A DNA stretch of 64,000 nt. Source: Nesterenkonia sandarakina. GTDB lineage: Bacteria; Actinomycetota; Actinomycetes; Actinomycetales; Micrococcaceae. Numbering within the stretch: the first letter of the stretch is position 1; each line of letters starts with the position of its first letter. The notes beneath the pieces are model-generated. The model saw only the letters and a list, made by a program, of their open reading frames with translations. It searched no databases and was not told the DNA's origin. Made by a program: the position numbers and the translations under genes. Location: assembly GCF_003003175.1 (NCBI RefSeq), contig NZ_PVTY01000001.1, positions 124,001 to 188,000 on the forward strand, in the 5' to 3' direction. Below are positions 46,205 to 57,045 of the stretch, one piece after another.

Positions 46205-46662
46205 CTATGCCCTGCCGCGGGCCTGCACGAGTGCATCGCGCAGTGCCATCCATCCCAGCAGAGCACACTTGATCCGTACCGGATAGCGTGCCACACCGGT
46301 GAAGGCGGAGGCATCTTCCAGCGCCTCCAGGCGTGTGCCCTCGAGCTCCTTGCCCCGTGCCGCCATAAGCTCGCGGAAGTAGCCTCCGAGCTCCTCAGCA
46401 CGGCTGACCGGCTGATCGATGACGAGTTCGTGCATCACCGAGAGCGAGGCCTGGGAGATCGAGCAGCCCTGCCCTGTCCAGCCGAGGGCCTGGATCTTCT
46501 CCCCCGCCGGATCCAGCTGGACCCGCAGGGTGACCTGGTCTCCGCAGGTGGGGTTGATCTGGAAGGACTCGCCTCCGTAGTCGGCCAGCTCGCCCTCGCC
46601 CTGGCGCACCCGGGCGTGGTCGAGGATGACCTGCTGGTAGAGCTGCTCCATCGCATCGGCCA

Positions 46663-46663
<1 letters not shown>
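46205..46663 (-). CDS. sufU: SufU, zinc-dependent sulfurtransferase of the SUF system
   Basis: SufU accepts sulfur from SufS in Gram-positive bacteria. The 152-residue protein has the zinc and sulfur-accepting ligands: Cys40 and Asp42 (NPTCGDQ), Cys67 (GQGCSISQAS) and Cys133 (RIKCALLGW). The insertion between the second and third cysteines (about 18 residues longer than IscU) is the mark of SufU. The start codon overlaps the sufS stop by one base (TGATG), so the two partners are translated together. Confidence 0.95.
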
Positions 46664-48781
<2,118 letters not shown>

Positions 48782-48845
48782 TCTTTGCGTGTCCTTTGCT
48801 TGGTTCGTAAGTGCTGCTGGTGGTGGAGCGAGCGAGTCGCGGCGG

Positions 48846-48868
48846 CCGGCCGGGTTTCCGGCGGCCGG
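48846..48868 (-). repeat. GC-rich hairpin between sufD and sufC
   Basis: CCGGCCG and CGGCCGG form a 7-bp perfect stem with a partly paired interior (GG opposite CC). It lies in the gap between the two genes, about 65 nt upstream of the sufC start. It may stabilise or process the polycistronic message. Confidence 0.5.
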
Positions 48869-48891
48869 TGCCTGTGAGGCTGCGGGAGCGC

Positions 48892-50181
48892 CTAGAAGCC
48901 GGCGATCTTCAGCTCGTTCTCCAGGTCCTGCTGGATGGTGTCCTCGATCGACTCCACGCCGATGGCCTGGACGATCTCGTTGAGGAAGCCGCGCACCACG
49001 AGCTGGCGGGCCTCCTTCTCCGGGATGCCGCGCGCCATCAGGTAGAACAGGTGGTTCTCGTCGAAGCGTCCGGTGGAGGAGGCGTGTCCGGCTCCCTCGA
49101 TCAGTCCGGTCTCGATCTCCAGGTTCGGGATCGAGTCGGCGCGGGCGCCGTCGGTCAGGATCAGGTTCTGGTTCTTCTCGTAGGAGTCGGTGCCCTCGGC
49201 GGCCTTGCGGATCAGCACGTCGCCGACCCAGACGGTGCGCGCGTCCTGGCCCTGCAGCGCGCCCTTGTAGAGCACGTTGGAGGTGTTGCGCGGGGAGTTG
49301 TGGTCCACGAAGCTGCGGTGTTCCAGGTGCTGTCCGGCATCGGCGAAGTAGAGGCCGTACATGGCCGCCTCTGCGCCTTCGGCGGAGTAGCGCACGTTGG
49401 AGTTCAGCCGCACGACCTCGCCGCCCAGGGTGACCGAGACGTGCTTGTACTTGGCGTCGCGGCCGACCTCGGCGTCCTGCTGGCCCACGTGGATGGCGTC
49501 GTCGTCCCAGCGCTGCAGGGAGACCACGGTGACATCGGCGCCGTCGCGCACGATGACCTCCACGTTGAGGTTCGCATCGGCGGAGCCGCGGTGCTCCATC
49601 ACGAAGACCACCTTGGAGTGGGTTCCGGCTTCGAGCACCAGGTGGCCGTTGGCGCGGTGGCCTGCGGCCTCACCGGTGATGTCGAGGAACACCGGCTCGC
49701 TGAGCTCGGTGTCGGCGGCGACGGAGACGTAGTCGGCCTTCGCGGTCTGGCTGTAGCCGACGACGGCGGCGCGGTCGGCCGCGGAGAACACGGTGCCGCG
49801 CGGGGACTGGGCCTGGGCGAGCTCAGCCTGGGTGACGCCGGCGGCGAGGTTTCGCACCTTCAGCGTGACCGGGGTCTGGGTGGCGGCGTCGGAGAGGACG
49901 CGGCCGAGCTTCTTCAGCGGGGAGAAGCGCCATTCCTCCTCGCGCCCGGTGGGCACGGCGAAGTCGGCCACGTTCAGGCTGGTGGTGCGGTCGGCGCGGG
50001 AGCCGCCGGACTTGGCCTTGGTGGTGGACTCGCCGAGGCCGCCGTGGGTGTGTTCGGTCTCTTCGTGGGCGGTGGCGAGGTTCTCGCCCTGCTCGCTCAT
50101 GCCTGGGATCGAGATGCGGGCTTCGCCGACCTCGACTCCTGCGACCTGTTCCGCCTGATCGGCGGACGCGGAATTCGTCAT
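48892..50181 (-). CDS. sufD: SufD, Fe-S scaffold subunit
   Basis: SufD forms the scaffold with SufB and SufC. The 429-residue protein has the SufBD core: TSLNVADFAVPTGREEEWRFSPL, split by a long beta-helix region, and the C-terminal family motif FYLMARGIPEKEARQLVVRGFLNEIVQ (two adjacent parts). The N-terminal ~60 residues are acidic and variable. It is separated from sufB by 139 nt that include a strong hairpin. Confidence 0.95.
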   Translation of the reverse strand: MTNSASADQAEQVAGVEVGEARISIPGMSEQGENLATAHEETEHTHGGLGESTTKAKSGGSRADRTTSLNVADFAVPTGREEEWRFSPLKKLGRVLSDAATQTPVTLKVRNLAAGVTQAELAQAQSPRGTVFSAADRAAVVGYSQTAKADYVSVAADTELSEPVFLDITGEAAGHRANGHLVLEAGTHSKVVFVMEHRGSADANLNVEVIVRDGADVTVVSLQRWDDDAIHVGQQDAEVGRDAKYKHVSVTLGGEVVRLNSNVRYSAEGAEAAMYGLYFADAGQHLEHRSFVDHNSPRNTSNVLYKGALQGQDARTVWVGDVLIRKAAEGTDSYEKNQNLILTDGARADSIPNLEIETGLIEGAGHASSTGRFDENHLFYLMARGIPEKEARQLVVRGFLNEIVQAIGVESIEDTIQQDLENELKIAGF

Positions 50182-50260
50182 GTGTTTCTCTTCCCTTGTT
50201 TCTTCATGCGCGTGTCTGCGATGCGCGGTTCAACGGAGGCTGCTCCATGGGCGGCAGGCC

Positions 50261-50297
50261 CCCAGCCGCCCGGAGTGCGTGACCCCGGGCGGCTGGG
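50261..50297 (-). repeat. Strong hairpin between sufB and sufD
   Basis: CCCAGCCGCCCGG (50261-50273) pairs perfectly with 50285-50297 over an 11-base loop. It lies about 25 nt after the sufB stop and 80 nt before sufD. No T run follows, so partial termination or message processing is more likely than a full stop. Confidence 0.65.
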
Positions 50298-50320
50298 TGG
50301 ACTGCCTCAGCGAGGGCTGA

Positions 50321-51778
50321 TCAGCCGACGGAGCCTTCCATCTGCAGCTCGATGAGGCGGTTGAGCTCCAGGGCGTACTCCATGGGCAGCTCCCGGGCGA
50401 TCGGCTCGATGAAGCCGCGCACGATCATGGCCATGGCCTCGTCTTCGGCGAGTCCGCGGGCCATCAGGTAGAAGAGCTGATCCTCGGAGACCTTGGAGAC
50501 CGTGGCCTCGTGGCCCAGCGTGACATCGTCCTCGCGGATGTCGATGTACGGGTACGTGTCAGACCGGGAGATCGTGTCCACCAGCAGCGCATCACAGACC
50601 ACCGAGTTCGCGGAGTTCTTGGCTCCCTCGTTGATCTGGACCAGACCGCGATAGGCGGCGCGGCCGCCGTTGCGGGCCACCGACTTCGACACGATGGTCG
50701 AGGAGGTGTTAGGCGCCATGTGGACCATCTTGGAGCCGGTGTCCTGGTGCTGACCTTCGCCGGCGAAGGCCACCGAGAGCGTCTCGCCCTTGGCGTGCTC
50801 ACCGGTGAGGTAGACGGCCGGGTACTTCATGGTGACCTTGGATCCGATGTTGCCGTCGATCCACTCCATGGTGCCGCCGGCGTCGACCACGGCGCGCTTG
50901 GTCACCAGGTTGTAGACGTTGGTGGACCAGTTCTGGATGGTGGTGTAGCGAACGCGTGCGTTCTTCTTCACCACGATCTCAACCACTGCGGAGTGCAGCG
51001 AGTCAGAGTCGTAGATCGGCGCGGTGCAGCCTTCGATGTAGTGGACGTAGGAGTCCTCGTCCGCGATGATCAGGGTCCGCTCGAACTGACCCATGTTCTC
51101 GGTGTTGATGCGGAAGTAGGCCTGGAGCGGGATCTCCACGTGCACGCCCTTCGGCACGTAGACAAAGGAGCCGCCGGACCACACCGAGGTGTTCAGTGCG
51201 GCGAACTTGTTGTCGCCCACGGGGATGACCGAGCCGAAGTACTCCTCGAAGAACTCGGGGTGCTCCTTCAGCGCGGTGTCGGTGTCCATGAAGATGACAC
51301 CCTGCTCCTCGAGATCCTCGCGGATCTGGTGGTAGACCACCTCGGACTCGTACTGGGCTGCGACGCCGGAGACCAGACGCTCACGCTCGGCCTCGGGGAT
51401 TCCGAGCCGCTCGTAGGTGTTGCGGATGTCCTCGGGAAGGTCTTCCCAGGTCTTCGCCTGCTTCTCGGTGGAGCGCACGAAGTACTTGATGTTGTCGAAG
51501 TCGATGCCGGAGAGGTCTGCGCCCCACATGGGCATGGGCTTGCGCTGGAAGTACTTCAGGCCCTTCTTGCGCAGCTTGAGCATCCACTCGGGTTCGCTCT
51601 TCTTGGAGGAGATGTCCTCCACGACCGACTCATCGATGCCACGCTTGGCGTTGGCTCCGGCGGTGTCGGAGTCCGACCAGCCGTATTCGTAGGAACCGAT
51701 GCCCTGGAGCTCGGGGTTGCGCTCCAAGATGTCGGAGGTGACCCCCTGGTCCTTTTCGCGCTGGATCTGCTCGGTCAT
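50321..51778 (-). CDS. sufB: SufB, Fe-S scaffold subunit
   Basis: SufB carries the nascent cluster in the SufBC2D complex. The 485-residue protein matches the family throughout: [16 protein letters not shown] near the N-terminus, [39 protein letters not shown] with the conserved cysteine, and the end motif [21 protein letters not shown] with [18 protein letters not shown]. Its ATG overlaps the sufR stop (ATGA), so regulator and scaffold are translationally coupled. Confidence 0.97.
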   Translation of the reverse strand: MTEQIQREKDQGVTSDILERNPELQGIGSYEYGWSDSDTAGANAKRGIDESVVEDISSKKSEPEWMLKLRKKGLKYFQRKPMPMWGADLSGIDFDNIKYFVRSTEKQAKTWEDLPEDIRNTYERLGIPEAERERLVSGVAAQYESEVVYHQIREDLEEQGVIFMDTDTALKEHPEFFEEYFGSVIPVGDNKFAALNTSVWSGGSFVYVPKGVHVEIPLQAYFRINTENMGQFERTLIIADEDSYVHYIEGCTAPIYDSDSLHSAVVEIVVKKNARVRYTTIQNWSTNVYNLVTKRAVVDAGGTMEWIDGNIGSKVTMKYPAVYLTGEHAKGETLSVAFAGEGQHQDTGSKMVHMAPNTSSTIVSKSVARNGGRAAYRGLVQINEGAKNSANSVVCDALLVDTISRSDTYPYIDIREDDVTLGHEATVSKVSEDQLFYLMARGLAEDEAMAMIVRGFIEPIARELPMEYALELNRLIELQMEGSVG

Positions 51779-52728
51779 GACAACCTCTCTTGTTGACGGG
51801 GGGAGATGACGATTCGCTTTCGTCCGCCGCTGACCTTGCGCGACTGATGTGTCGCACCGTCTTCGGCGCTGATCTGTAGTTCCGCCTCGGCATGTGCCGC
51901 GGCGCGGGCCCGCTGCTCGGCGGCGAGCTTCTCGCGACCCACAGGGACGTGGGTGGTGCAGACATGGGCACCGGCCGCCTGGGTGGAGAGCCGCCTGACA
52001 TCGACGTCGAGCAAGCGGGAGATCATATCGGTCTCCTCCTCACAGAACACCGGATGGGCCGCGGCTATTTCCCGGATCGGGCAGTGACCCTGACACAGCT
52101 GCGTGGACTGCATGGCCAGAAGCGGGTTGTCCCGGCCCACCAGCCGGGTGAAGCCGGCGAAGCCCTCCTCGTTGAAGAGCTCCGAGAGTCGGTCGGTGCG
52201 CGCATCGAGGTCTTCGATCTGCGCCAGCTCCGCCTCCCAGCGCTGCTCGAATCCGGCGAAGTACTCGCGGGCCAGCCCGGCGGCCGCCTCGGGAGCAGCG
52301 CCCTCGCCCTGGGAGACGCCGCCGTCCTGCACGGTCTGGGAGGCGCTGCCGTCCTGGAGCAGCGCCAGCGCTGTCTTGACCAGCCCGAGGTAGTCGTCGC
52401 CCATGGTGCGCTGTCCGCGCTGGGAGACGACGTAGCGGCGGGAGGGACGTCCGGCGCCGCGACGCCGGGTGGTGACGTTCTTGACCTCGAGAATGCCCTG
52501 CTCGGTCATCGCGTCGAGGTGACGGCGCACGGCCGCGGCGGTGAGCTGCAGCTCGCTGCCCAGAGCGGCGGCGCTGATCGGGCCTTCCTCGACCACCAGC
52601 TGCAGGACCCGCTGGCGGGTGGTGCTCTCCGCCTCACGGATCATCTCGCCGGGTGCAATCGAGTCAGGGGTGTCCACATCGCGTGACTGAGCATCTGCGG
52701 AGGCAGACTCGGAAGCGGTGGAATACAT
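51775..52728 (-). CDS. sufR: SufR, Fe-S-sensing repressor of the suf operon
   Basis: SufR is a winged-helix repressor that holds an Fe-S cluster and de-represses suf genes when clusters are lost. The 317-residue protein has a helix-turn-helix (~36-105: [57 protein letters not shown]) and four cysteines in the SufR pattern: Cys212 and Cys216 (QLCQGHCPI), Cys229 (FCEEE) and Cys257 (HVCTTH). It is the first gene of the operon. The ATG at 52728 lies 6 nt after CAGAAT, so expression is probably leaderless, and a dyad overlaps that -10. The order sufR-B-D-C-S-U-T is the same as in mycobacteria. Confidence 0.95.
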   Translation of the reverse strand: MYSTASESASADAQSRDVDTPDSIAPGEMIREAESTTRQRVLQLVVEEGPISAAALGSELQLTAAAVRRHLDAMTEQGILEVKNVTTRRRGAGRPSRRYVVSQRGQRTMGDDYLGLVKTALALLQDGSASQTVQDGGVSQGEGAAPEAAAGLAREYFAGFEQRWEAELAQIEDLDARTDRLSELFNEEGFAGFTRLVGRDNPLLAMQSTQLCQGHCPIREIAAAHPVFCEEETDMISRLLDVDVRRLSTQAAGAHVCTTHVPVGREKLAAEQRARAAAHAEAELQISAEDGATHQSRKVSGGRKRIVISPRQQERLS

Positions 52729-52735
52729 GACCCTA

Positions 52736-52752
52736 TTCTGACCTATTCAGAA
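52736..52752. promoter_or_regulatory. Dyad TTCTGA-N5-TCAGAA over the sufR promoter, candidate SufR operator
   Basis: TTCTGA-CCTAT-TCAGAA is a perfect 6+5+6 dyad starting 7 bases upstream of the sufR start. On the minus strand its last bases (TCAGAA) overlap the CAGAAT -10 hexamer. Binding here would block the leaderless sufR transcript, as expected for autorepression. Confidence 0.6.
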
Positions 52753-52903
52753 CAAAGCCGCCAGCAAGGTGGACCTAAGTCGGCGGAGACCTTCCCCACT
52801 GCCTCCGCTGACACCGCCCCTTTGCCCGCCGCTCCCCCGCCTCTCCTGCCCTGCTGGAGGCATGTCTGGACGCATGGTCTGCTTCGCATGCCGTCGCTGC
52901 AAT

Positions 52904-52923
52904 CTTCTACGCGGTGTAGAAAT
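52904..52923. promoter_or_regulatory. BlaI-type operator-like site upstream of the ABC-ctaA operon
   Basis: CTTCTACGCGGTGTAGAAAT contains CTAC-N5-GTAG and a wider 6+5+6 dyad TTCTAC-GCGGT-GTAGAA. It matches the site upstream of the BlaI-like gene at 15 of 20 positions, including GTGTAGAAAT. It ends 1 base before the -10 hexamer at 52925, so a bound repressor would block polymerase. Confidence 0.65.
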
Positions 52924-52924
52924 G

Positions 52925-52930
52925 TAGACT
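52925..52930 (+). promoter_or_regulatory. -10 hexamer TAGACT, leaderless promoter of the ABC-ctaA operon
   Basis: TAGACT is followed by six bases and the GTG at 52937. There is no Shine-Dalgarno in between. Confidence 0.6.
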
Positions 52931-52936
52931 GGTGCA

Positions 52937-53911
52937 GTGCCCCAGCATCCACCCTGTCTGACCCTGCGCCATGTGCGCTATGCCGTCGGCTCAGCTCGCA
53001 GCCCCCAGGGACTCAAAGAGATCCTGCGGGGCGTGGACCTCACCGCCCGATCCGGCGAGGTCACCGTGCTTCTCGGACCCAACGGCGCGGGCAAGACCAC
53101 CACACTGAGCTGCGCCCAGGGCCTGCTGCACCCCTCTCAGGGAAGCGTCGCGCTGCTGGGTCAGGATCCCTTCCGTGCGGGCGCCGAGCTCCGCGCCCGG
53201 GTCGGGGTGATGCTCCAGGACGGCGGCATGCCCCAGTCGGTCCAGCCCCGCGCGCTGCTCAAGCATGTGGCCTCGCTGCATCAGGACCCCTGGCCCGTGG
53301 ATGATCTGGTCTCCCGCCTCGACATGGGCGACTTCATGCGCACCTCCATCCGCCGGCTCTCCGGCGGGCAGAAGCAGCGCGTCGCCCTGGCTGCCAGCCT
53401 GCTCGGCCGACCCGAAGTGGTGTTCCTCGACGAGCCCACCGCCGGGCTGGACCCGCAGTCCCGGCAGACCGTCTTCGGGCTCATCGATGAGCTGCGCGAG
53501 ATGGGGATGGGGATCATCCTGACCACGCACCTGCTCGAGGAGGCGCAGAAGCTCGCCGATTCGGTCTTCATCCTCAAGGACGGCGAAGTGGTGCGGCACG
53601 GATCCGTGGCGGAGCTCACCGGCGCGGCCGCTGCAGGCGCAGCGTCAGCAGACGGCGCCGCCCGGCGCATGGTCTTCACCGCATCGCGGACGCTGACCCG
53701 GGCGGAGATCGGCAGCGCCCCGGTGAGCATCGAGCTCGACGGCGGCGCCGACAACGCTCCGGGCGCGACCTGGATGACCCCGAGACTGTCCGGTCCGGGC
53801 CAGCTGCGCGAGCTGGCCGCCTGGTGGGAACTGATCGACATGATGCCCGTGGAGGTCCGGATGGAAGCCCGCACGCTGGAAGACGTCTTCTGGGAGGTCT
53901 CCGTCTCATGA
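52937..53911 (+). CDS. ABC transporter ATP-binding protein next to ctaA
   Basis: The 324-residue ATPase has Walker A GPNGAGKTT near residue 50, signature RLSGGQKQRVALA, Walker B VVFLDEPTAGLD and switch TTHLLEEA. A C-terminal accessory domain of about 100 residues follows. It pairs with the ABC-2 permease that overlaps its stop, and with ctaA beyond. The same three-gene order beside sufR occurs in mycobacteria, so the transporter is probably linked to heme or oxidase biogenesis rather than drug export. The substrate is not known. The GTG start is set by the leaderless promoter. Confidence 0.88.
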   Translation: MPQHPPCLTLRHVRYAVGSARSPQGLKEILRGVDLTARSGEVTVLLGPNGAGKTTTLSCAQGLLHPSQGSVALLGQDPFRAGAELRARVGVMLQDGGMPQSVQPRALLKHVASLHQDPWPVDDLVSRLDMGDFMRTSIRRLSGGQKQRVALAASLLGRPEVVFLDEPTAGLDPQSRQTVFGLIDELREMGMGIILTTHLLEEAQKLADSVFILKDGEVVRHGSVAELTGAAAAGAASADGAARRMVFTASRTLTRAEIGSAPVSIELDGGADNAPGATWMTPRLSGPGQLRELAAWWELIDMMPVEVRMEARTLEDVFWEVSVS

Positions 53912-54669
53912 CTGCCCTCCACGCCCCGCTGGCCCCGGCCCCGCGTCCGGCGGTACGCCGGATCCTCTCGCACGGGATCTACGAGACCCGCAACGTGCTG
54001 CGCAACGGCGAGCAGCTGCTGGTCTCGTTGATCCTGCCGCTGCTGGTGCTCTTCGGCGCCCACCGCCTGGAGCTGATCACCTCGGCCGCCACTCCCAGCA
54101 TCGACGTCATCACCCCCGGCGTGCTTGCACTCGCGGTGATGGCCTCCGCCTTCACCGGCCAGGGCATCGCCACCGGCTTCGAGCGTCAGTACGGAGTGCT
54201 GGCGTATCTGGCCACGACTCCGCTGGGGGCGACGGGGCTGATCCTTGGCAAGGCCATCGCCGTACTGGCGGTCGTCGCCGTGCAGGTGCTGGTGATCGGC
54301 ACCGCCGGTCTGGTCCTCGGGTGGAACCCGGACCCGGTGGGCCTCTTGTGGCTGGGCGTCGTCGTCGTCCTGGGTGCCACCGCGTTCACCGCGCTGGGAC
54401 TGCTGCTGGCAGGCACCGTGCGCGCCGAGGCGACGCTGGCGCTGACCAACGTCATCTGGGTGCTGCTCGGCGCCGCGGGCGGCTCGGTGTTCCCGCTCGA
54501 CCACGACGGCGCCGGCGCGCTGCTGCTGCTCCTCCCCTCCGCGGCGCTGGGCGAAGGCCTGCGCACCGCCGCACTGGAGGGATCGTTCCCTGTTCTCGAA
54601 GCTCTGATTCTGGCTGGGTGGGCCGCGCTGGCCGTCCTGGCCGCACGAAGGTGGTTCAACTGGCGATGA
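53908..54669 (+). CDS. ABC-2 type permease next to ctaA
   Basis: This 253-residue membrane protein has six hydrophobic segments (for example LLVSLILPLLVLFGAH, ITPGVLALAVMASAFTGQGI, AIAVLAVVAVQVLVIGTAGLVL, split at the loops) and the ABC-2 permease pattern. It starts at an ATG overlapping the ATPase stop (ATGA), and its own stop overlaps the ctaA ATG the same way. The transporter and heme A synthase are therefore made from one message. It is a permease of the same class as DrrB-like exporters, but context argues for a role in cytochrome biogenesis. Confidence 0.86.
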   Translation: MTALHAPLAPAPRPAVRRILSHGIYETRNVLRNGEQLLVSLILPLLVLFGAHRLELITSAATPSIDVITPGVLALAVMASAFTGQGIATGFERQYGVLAYLATTPLGATGLILGKAIAVLAVVAVQVLVIGTAGLVLGWNPDPVGLLWLGVVVVLGATAFTALGLLLAGTVRAEATLALTNVIWVLLGAAGGSVFPLDHDGAGALLLLLPSAALGEGLRTAALEGSFPVLEALILAGWAALAVLAARRWFNWR

Positions 54670-55769
54670 AGTTCCCGATGAATGTGATCGAAGCCTTCCG
54701 CACCAACCTGCCCACCCGGATCACCCGGGCCACGAAGGTGGCCGCCTGGGCGACGCTGATCAGCAACATCGGCATCATCCTCACCGGTGGTGCGGTTCGG
54801 CTGACCGCCTCGGGTCTCGGCTGCCCGGAGTGGCCGCGCTGCACGCCCGAGTCCTGGGTCGCGACCCAGGAGATGGGCCTGCACGGCGCCATCGAGTTCG
54901 GAAACCGGCTGCTCACCTATGTGCTGGTGCTGATCTGTGCGCTGATGTTCTTCGCCCTGCTGCGTCTGCGCCGCAGCCACCGTGCGCTGTTCCGGATGAG
55001 CCTGGTGATCCTCGCCGGGATCCCGTTGCAGGCGGTCATCGGGGGCATCACGGTGTGGACGAACCTGAACCCCTGGATCGTGGCGCTGCACTTCCTGCTC
55101 TCGGCGGCGCTGGTCATGATCGCCACCATGCTGCTGAATCGGATCCGGCTCGAGCTGCGATCCGCGAAGGACGCCTCCGCCGATGCCGCCGGGGATGCCT
55201 TGCCGAGCTCTGACCAGGGCTCCTCACCTGACTCTTCCCGGCGCCGGGCGCAGTCCGACGGCGTGGCCGGGGTCCGGATGAGCCATGGCGGCTCCGACGC
55301 GGTGACTTCCGCCATGGCCCCGGTGATCCTCGTCGCGACCTGGGTCTCGGTGTTCCTCGGCACGGTGGTGACCGGCACCGGTCCCCACGCCGGGGACCCT
55401 GGTTCGCCGCGGCACCTCTTCGACCCGGATCTGGTGACCCGGATGCACGTGGTCCCGGTCTACGTGCTGTGCTTCGCGGCGATCGCGCTCGTGGTGCGCC
55501 AGTACCGGATCGACACGGCGCCGAACCAGCGCCGCTCCGCCTGGGGGCTGATCGCGGTCGTCATCGCGCAGGGGGTCATCGGCTACGTCCAGCACTTCAC
55601 CGGGCTGCCGGTCCTCCTGGTCGGACTGCACATGCTCGGCTCTGCCCTGCTGGTGGTCACCGCCACCGCGGTCTTCGACAGCTACCGCGCCCGGTACGTC
55701 ACCCGGGGACTGAGCAGCCTGGCGGCTCCGGCGGTCGCGCCGCGGCCGGAGCCGGCGCCGACCTCCTGA
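54666..55769 (+). CDS. ctaA: Heme A synthase CtaA/COX15
   Basis: CtaA oxidises heme O to heme A for aa3-type cytochrome oxidase, in the membrane. The 367-residue protein has eight helices in two four-helix halves. The heme-ligand histidines lie in GLHGAIEFGNRLL (His73), WIVALHFLLSA, TRMHVVPVYVL and GLHMLGSALL. The first loop has the cysteine pair Cys53/Cys59 (GLGCPEWPRC) typical of Gram-positive CtaA. A disordered Ser/Asp-rich linker of about 50 residues (~160-210) separates the halves. The start overlaps the permease stop. Confidence 0.93.
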   Translation: MKFPMNVIEAFRTNLPTRITRATKVAAWATLISNIGIILTGGAVRLTASGLGCPEWPRCTPESWVATQEMGLHGAIEFGNRLLTYVLVLICALMFFALLRLRRSHRALFRMSLVILAGIPLQAVIGGITVWTNLNPWIVALHFLLSAALVMIATMLLNRIRLELRSAKDASADAAGDALPSSDQGSSPDSSRRRAQSDGVAGVRMSHGGSDAVTSAMAPVILVATWVSVFLGTVVTGTGPHAGDPGSPRHLFDPDLVTRMHVVPVYVLCFAAIALVVRQYRIDTAPNQRRSAWGLIAVVIAQGVIGYVQHFTGLPVLLVGLHMLGSALLVVTATAVFDSYRARYVTRGLSSLAAPAVAPRPEPAPTS

Positions 55770-55781
55770 ACCGGTCGGCGC

Positions 55782-56324
55782 TCAGCGCAGCCGACCCAGC
55801 AGGAGCAGCGCCTCGTCGAGGTCTCGGGCCTCGGCGGCCGGCACCGCCTGGACATGTGCGATCCGCAGTGCGGAGTCCAGCAGGAAGCTTCTTCGCTGCG
55901 CCGCGCCCTTGATCGCGTCGAAGGCGCCGTAACGCTGCGCAATCTCCCCGTGCGGCCAGAAATCGCTGACCAGGTCGAAGGGCAGCTCACCCGACTCCGC
56001 CACGGTGGGGTCGGTGGAGTTCGCGGTGGGGTCGGCGGTGGAGTCCCTGGTGGAACCAGCCGCGAGCAGCTGGGCGTAGGCGCGCAGGCTGTGCACCGGA
56101 TCGCAGCTGATCGCCAGCACTCTCGCGCCTGAGGCGCGGACCTGGTCCCGGTGCGCCACCAGGGCCTGCAGCTCGGAGCCGCAGACCCGGCTGAAGGCAA
56201 AGGGGTAGAACATCAGCAGCACCGGCGTCCCGGCGAGCCGGGCGAGCTCGATCACCTCGCCATGATGGGTGCGCCCGGAGAAGCCCGGCGCCTGCTCCCC
56301 TGTCACCGGGAGCGGCGGGACGGT
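55782..56324 (-). CDS. AhpE-like peroxiredoxin
   Basis: Peroxiredoxins reduce peroxides through a peroxidatic cysteine. In this 180-residue protein it is Cys49 in FYPFAFSRVCGSEL, the Pxxx(T/S)xxC motif, as in one-cysteine AhpE types. A repeat-like insert rich in Asp, Ser, Thr and Pro (STRDSTADPTANSTDPTVAE, about 95-115) sits between the thioredoxin-fold strand and SGELPFDLVSDFWPHGEIAQRYGAF. The GTG start overlaps the DUF3052 stop (GTGA). The gene is convergent with ctaA, only 12 bases away. Confidence 0.88.
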   Translation of the reverse strand, partial: TVPPLPVTGEQAPGFSGRTHHGEVIELARLAGTPVLLMFYPFAFSRVCGSELQALVAHRDQVRASGARVLAISCDPVHSLRAYAQLLAAGSTRDSTADPTANSTDPTVAESGELPFDLVSDFWPHGEIAQRYGAFDAIKGAAQRRSFLLDSALRIAHVQAVPAAEARDLDEALLLLGRLR

Positions 56325-56818
56325 CACTGCTTCTTGCGCCCCATCAGTCGGGTCGCGGCCCAGTGGGTGCTCACTCCGGCGGAGGAGGTCACATGCAGTC
56401 CGGCGTTGGGTGCCGCGTCCTGGATCTCCACCGGCGCCACGTAGCCCTCGCGGCCTGAGCGCGGGGTCAGCAGCCACAGCACGCCGCCCTCGTCGAGGGT
56501 GCCCAGGGCATCCACGAGCGCATCCGTGAGATCGTCGTCGCCGTCTCGGAACCAGACCAGCACGGCGTCGACGACCTCCTGGACGTCCTCGTCGAGCAGG
56601 TCCTCATCGAGAAGGTCCTCCAGACGGTCGCGGAAGTCGTCGTCGACATCCTCATCCACACCGATCTCCTGGACCAGGGAGTCGGGCTTGAGCCCGAGCT
56701 CCTGGAGCAGGTCGCCGAGCGAGACAACATTGGTTCCGGCGTCGTTCTTGTGGTCCGTCGAGATGCTCGACGGATCCTCGGCTGCAGAAGCCTGACTCAC
56801 CTGAGGTTCCCTTCCCAT
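56324..56818 (-). CDS. DUF3052 family protein
   Basis: The 164-residue acidic protein matches DUF3052, a conserved actinobacterial family found divergent from aceE or near peroxiredoxin genes. The N-terminal ~30 residues are variable. Then LGDLLQELGLKPDSLVQEIGVDEDVDDDF, split by the alignment, and GVLWLLTPRSGREGYVAPVEIQDAAPNAGLH are the conserved parts, ending STHWAATRLMGRK. Its function is unknown. It shares a transcript with the peroxiredoxin gene through a 4-base overlap. Confidence 0.88.
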   Translation of the reverse strand: MGREPQVSQASAAEDPSSISTDHKNDAGTNVVSLGDLLQELGLKPDSLVQEIGVDEDVDDDFRDRLEDLLDEDLLDEDVQEVVDAVLVWFRDGDDDLTDALVDALGTLDEGGVLWLLTPRSGREGYVAPVEIQDAAPNAGLHVTSSAGVSTHWAATRLMGRKKQ

Positions 56819-56921
56819 TCATGAACGTCTGAAGCGCAGCTCCCACCCGAGGATGGGGCTGCCACCAGCAACGTTACGCGGACCCCTGTCGGTTCGGGAA
56901 GTACGACACCACCCGAGCGGG

Positions 56922-56927
56922 TAGAGT
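56922..56927 (+). promoter_or_regulatory. Candidate -10 hexamer TAGAGT upstream of aceE
   Basis: TAGAGT lies 118 nt before the aceE start in the divergent gap with DUF3052. It would give a leader of about 110 nt ending in the AGAGG ribosome binding site. No clear -35 is seen. Confidence 0.35.
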
Positions 56928-57045
56928 TGAGCTGAAAATCGGCCGCTGAACAACCTGTGGCAGATGACCTCGTGGGTCCCGCTCGTGGAACATCCCTGTC
57001 CGCGGACCGCATGGCCCAGACCCCTTACCCCTTGAGAGGTGACCC

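Noticed and set aside
52937-54669. Antibiotic or drug exporter
   Set aside because: The ATPase/permease pair looks like DrrAB by family, but it is coupled to ctaA and beside sufR, as in mycobacteria, so oxidase biogenesis is a better reading.
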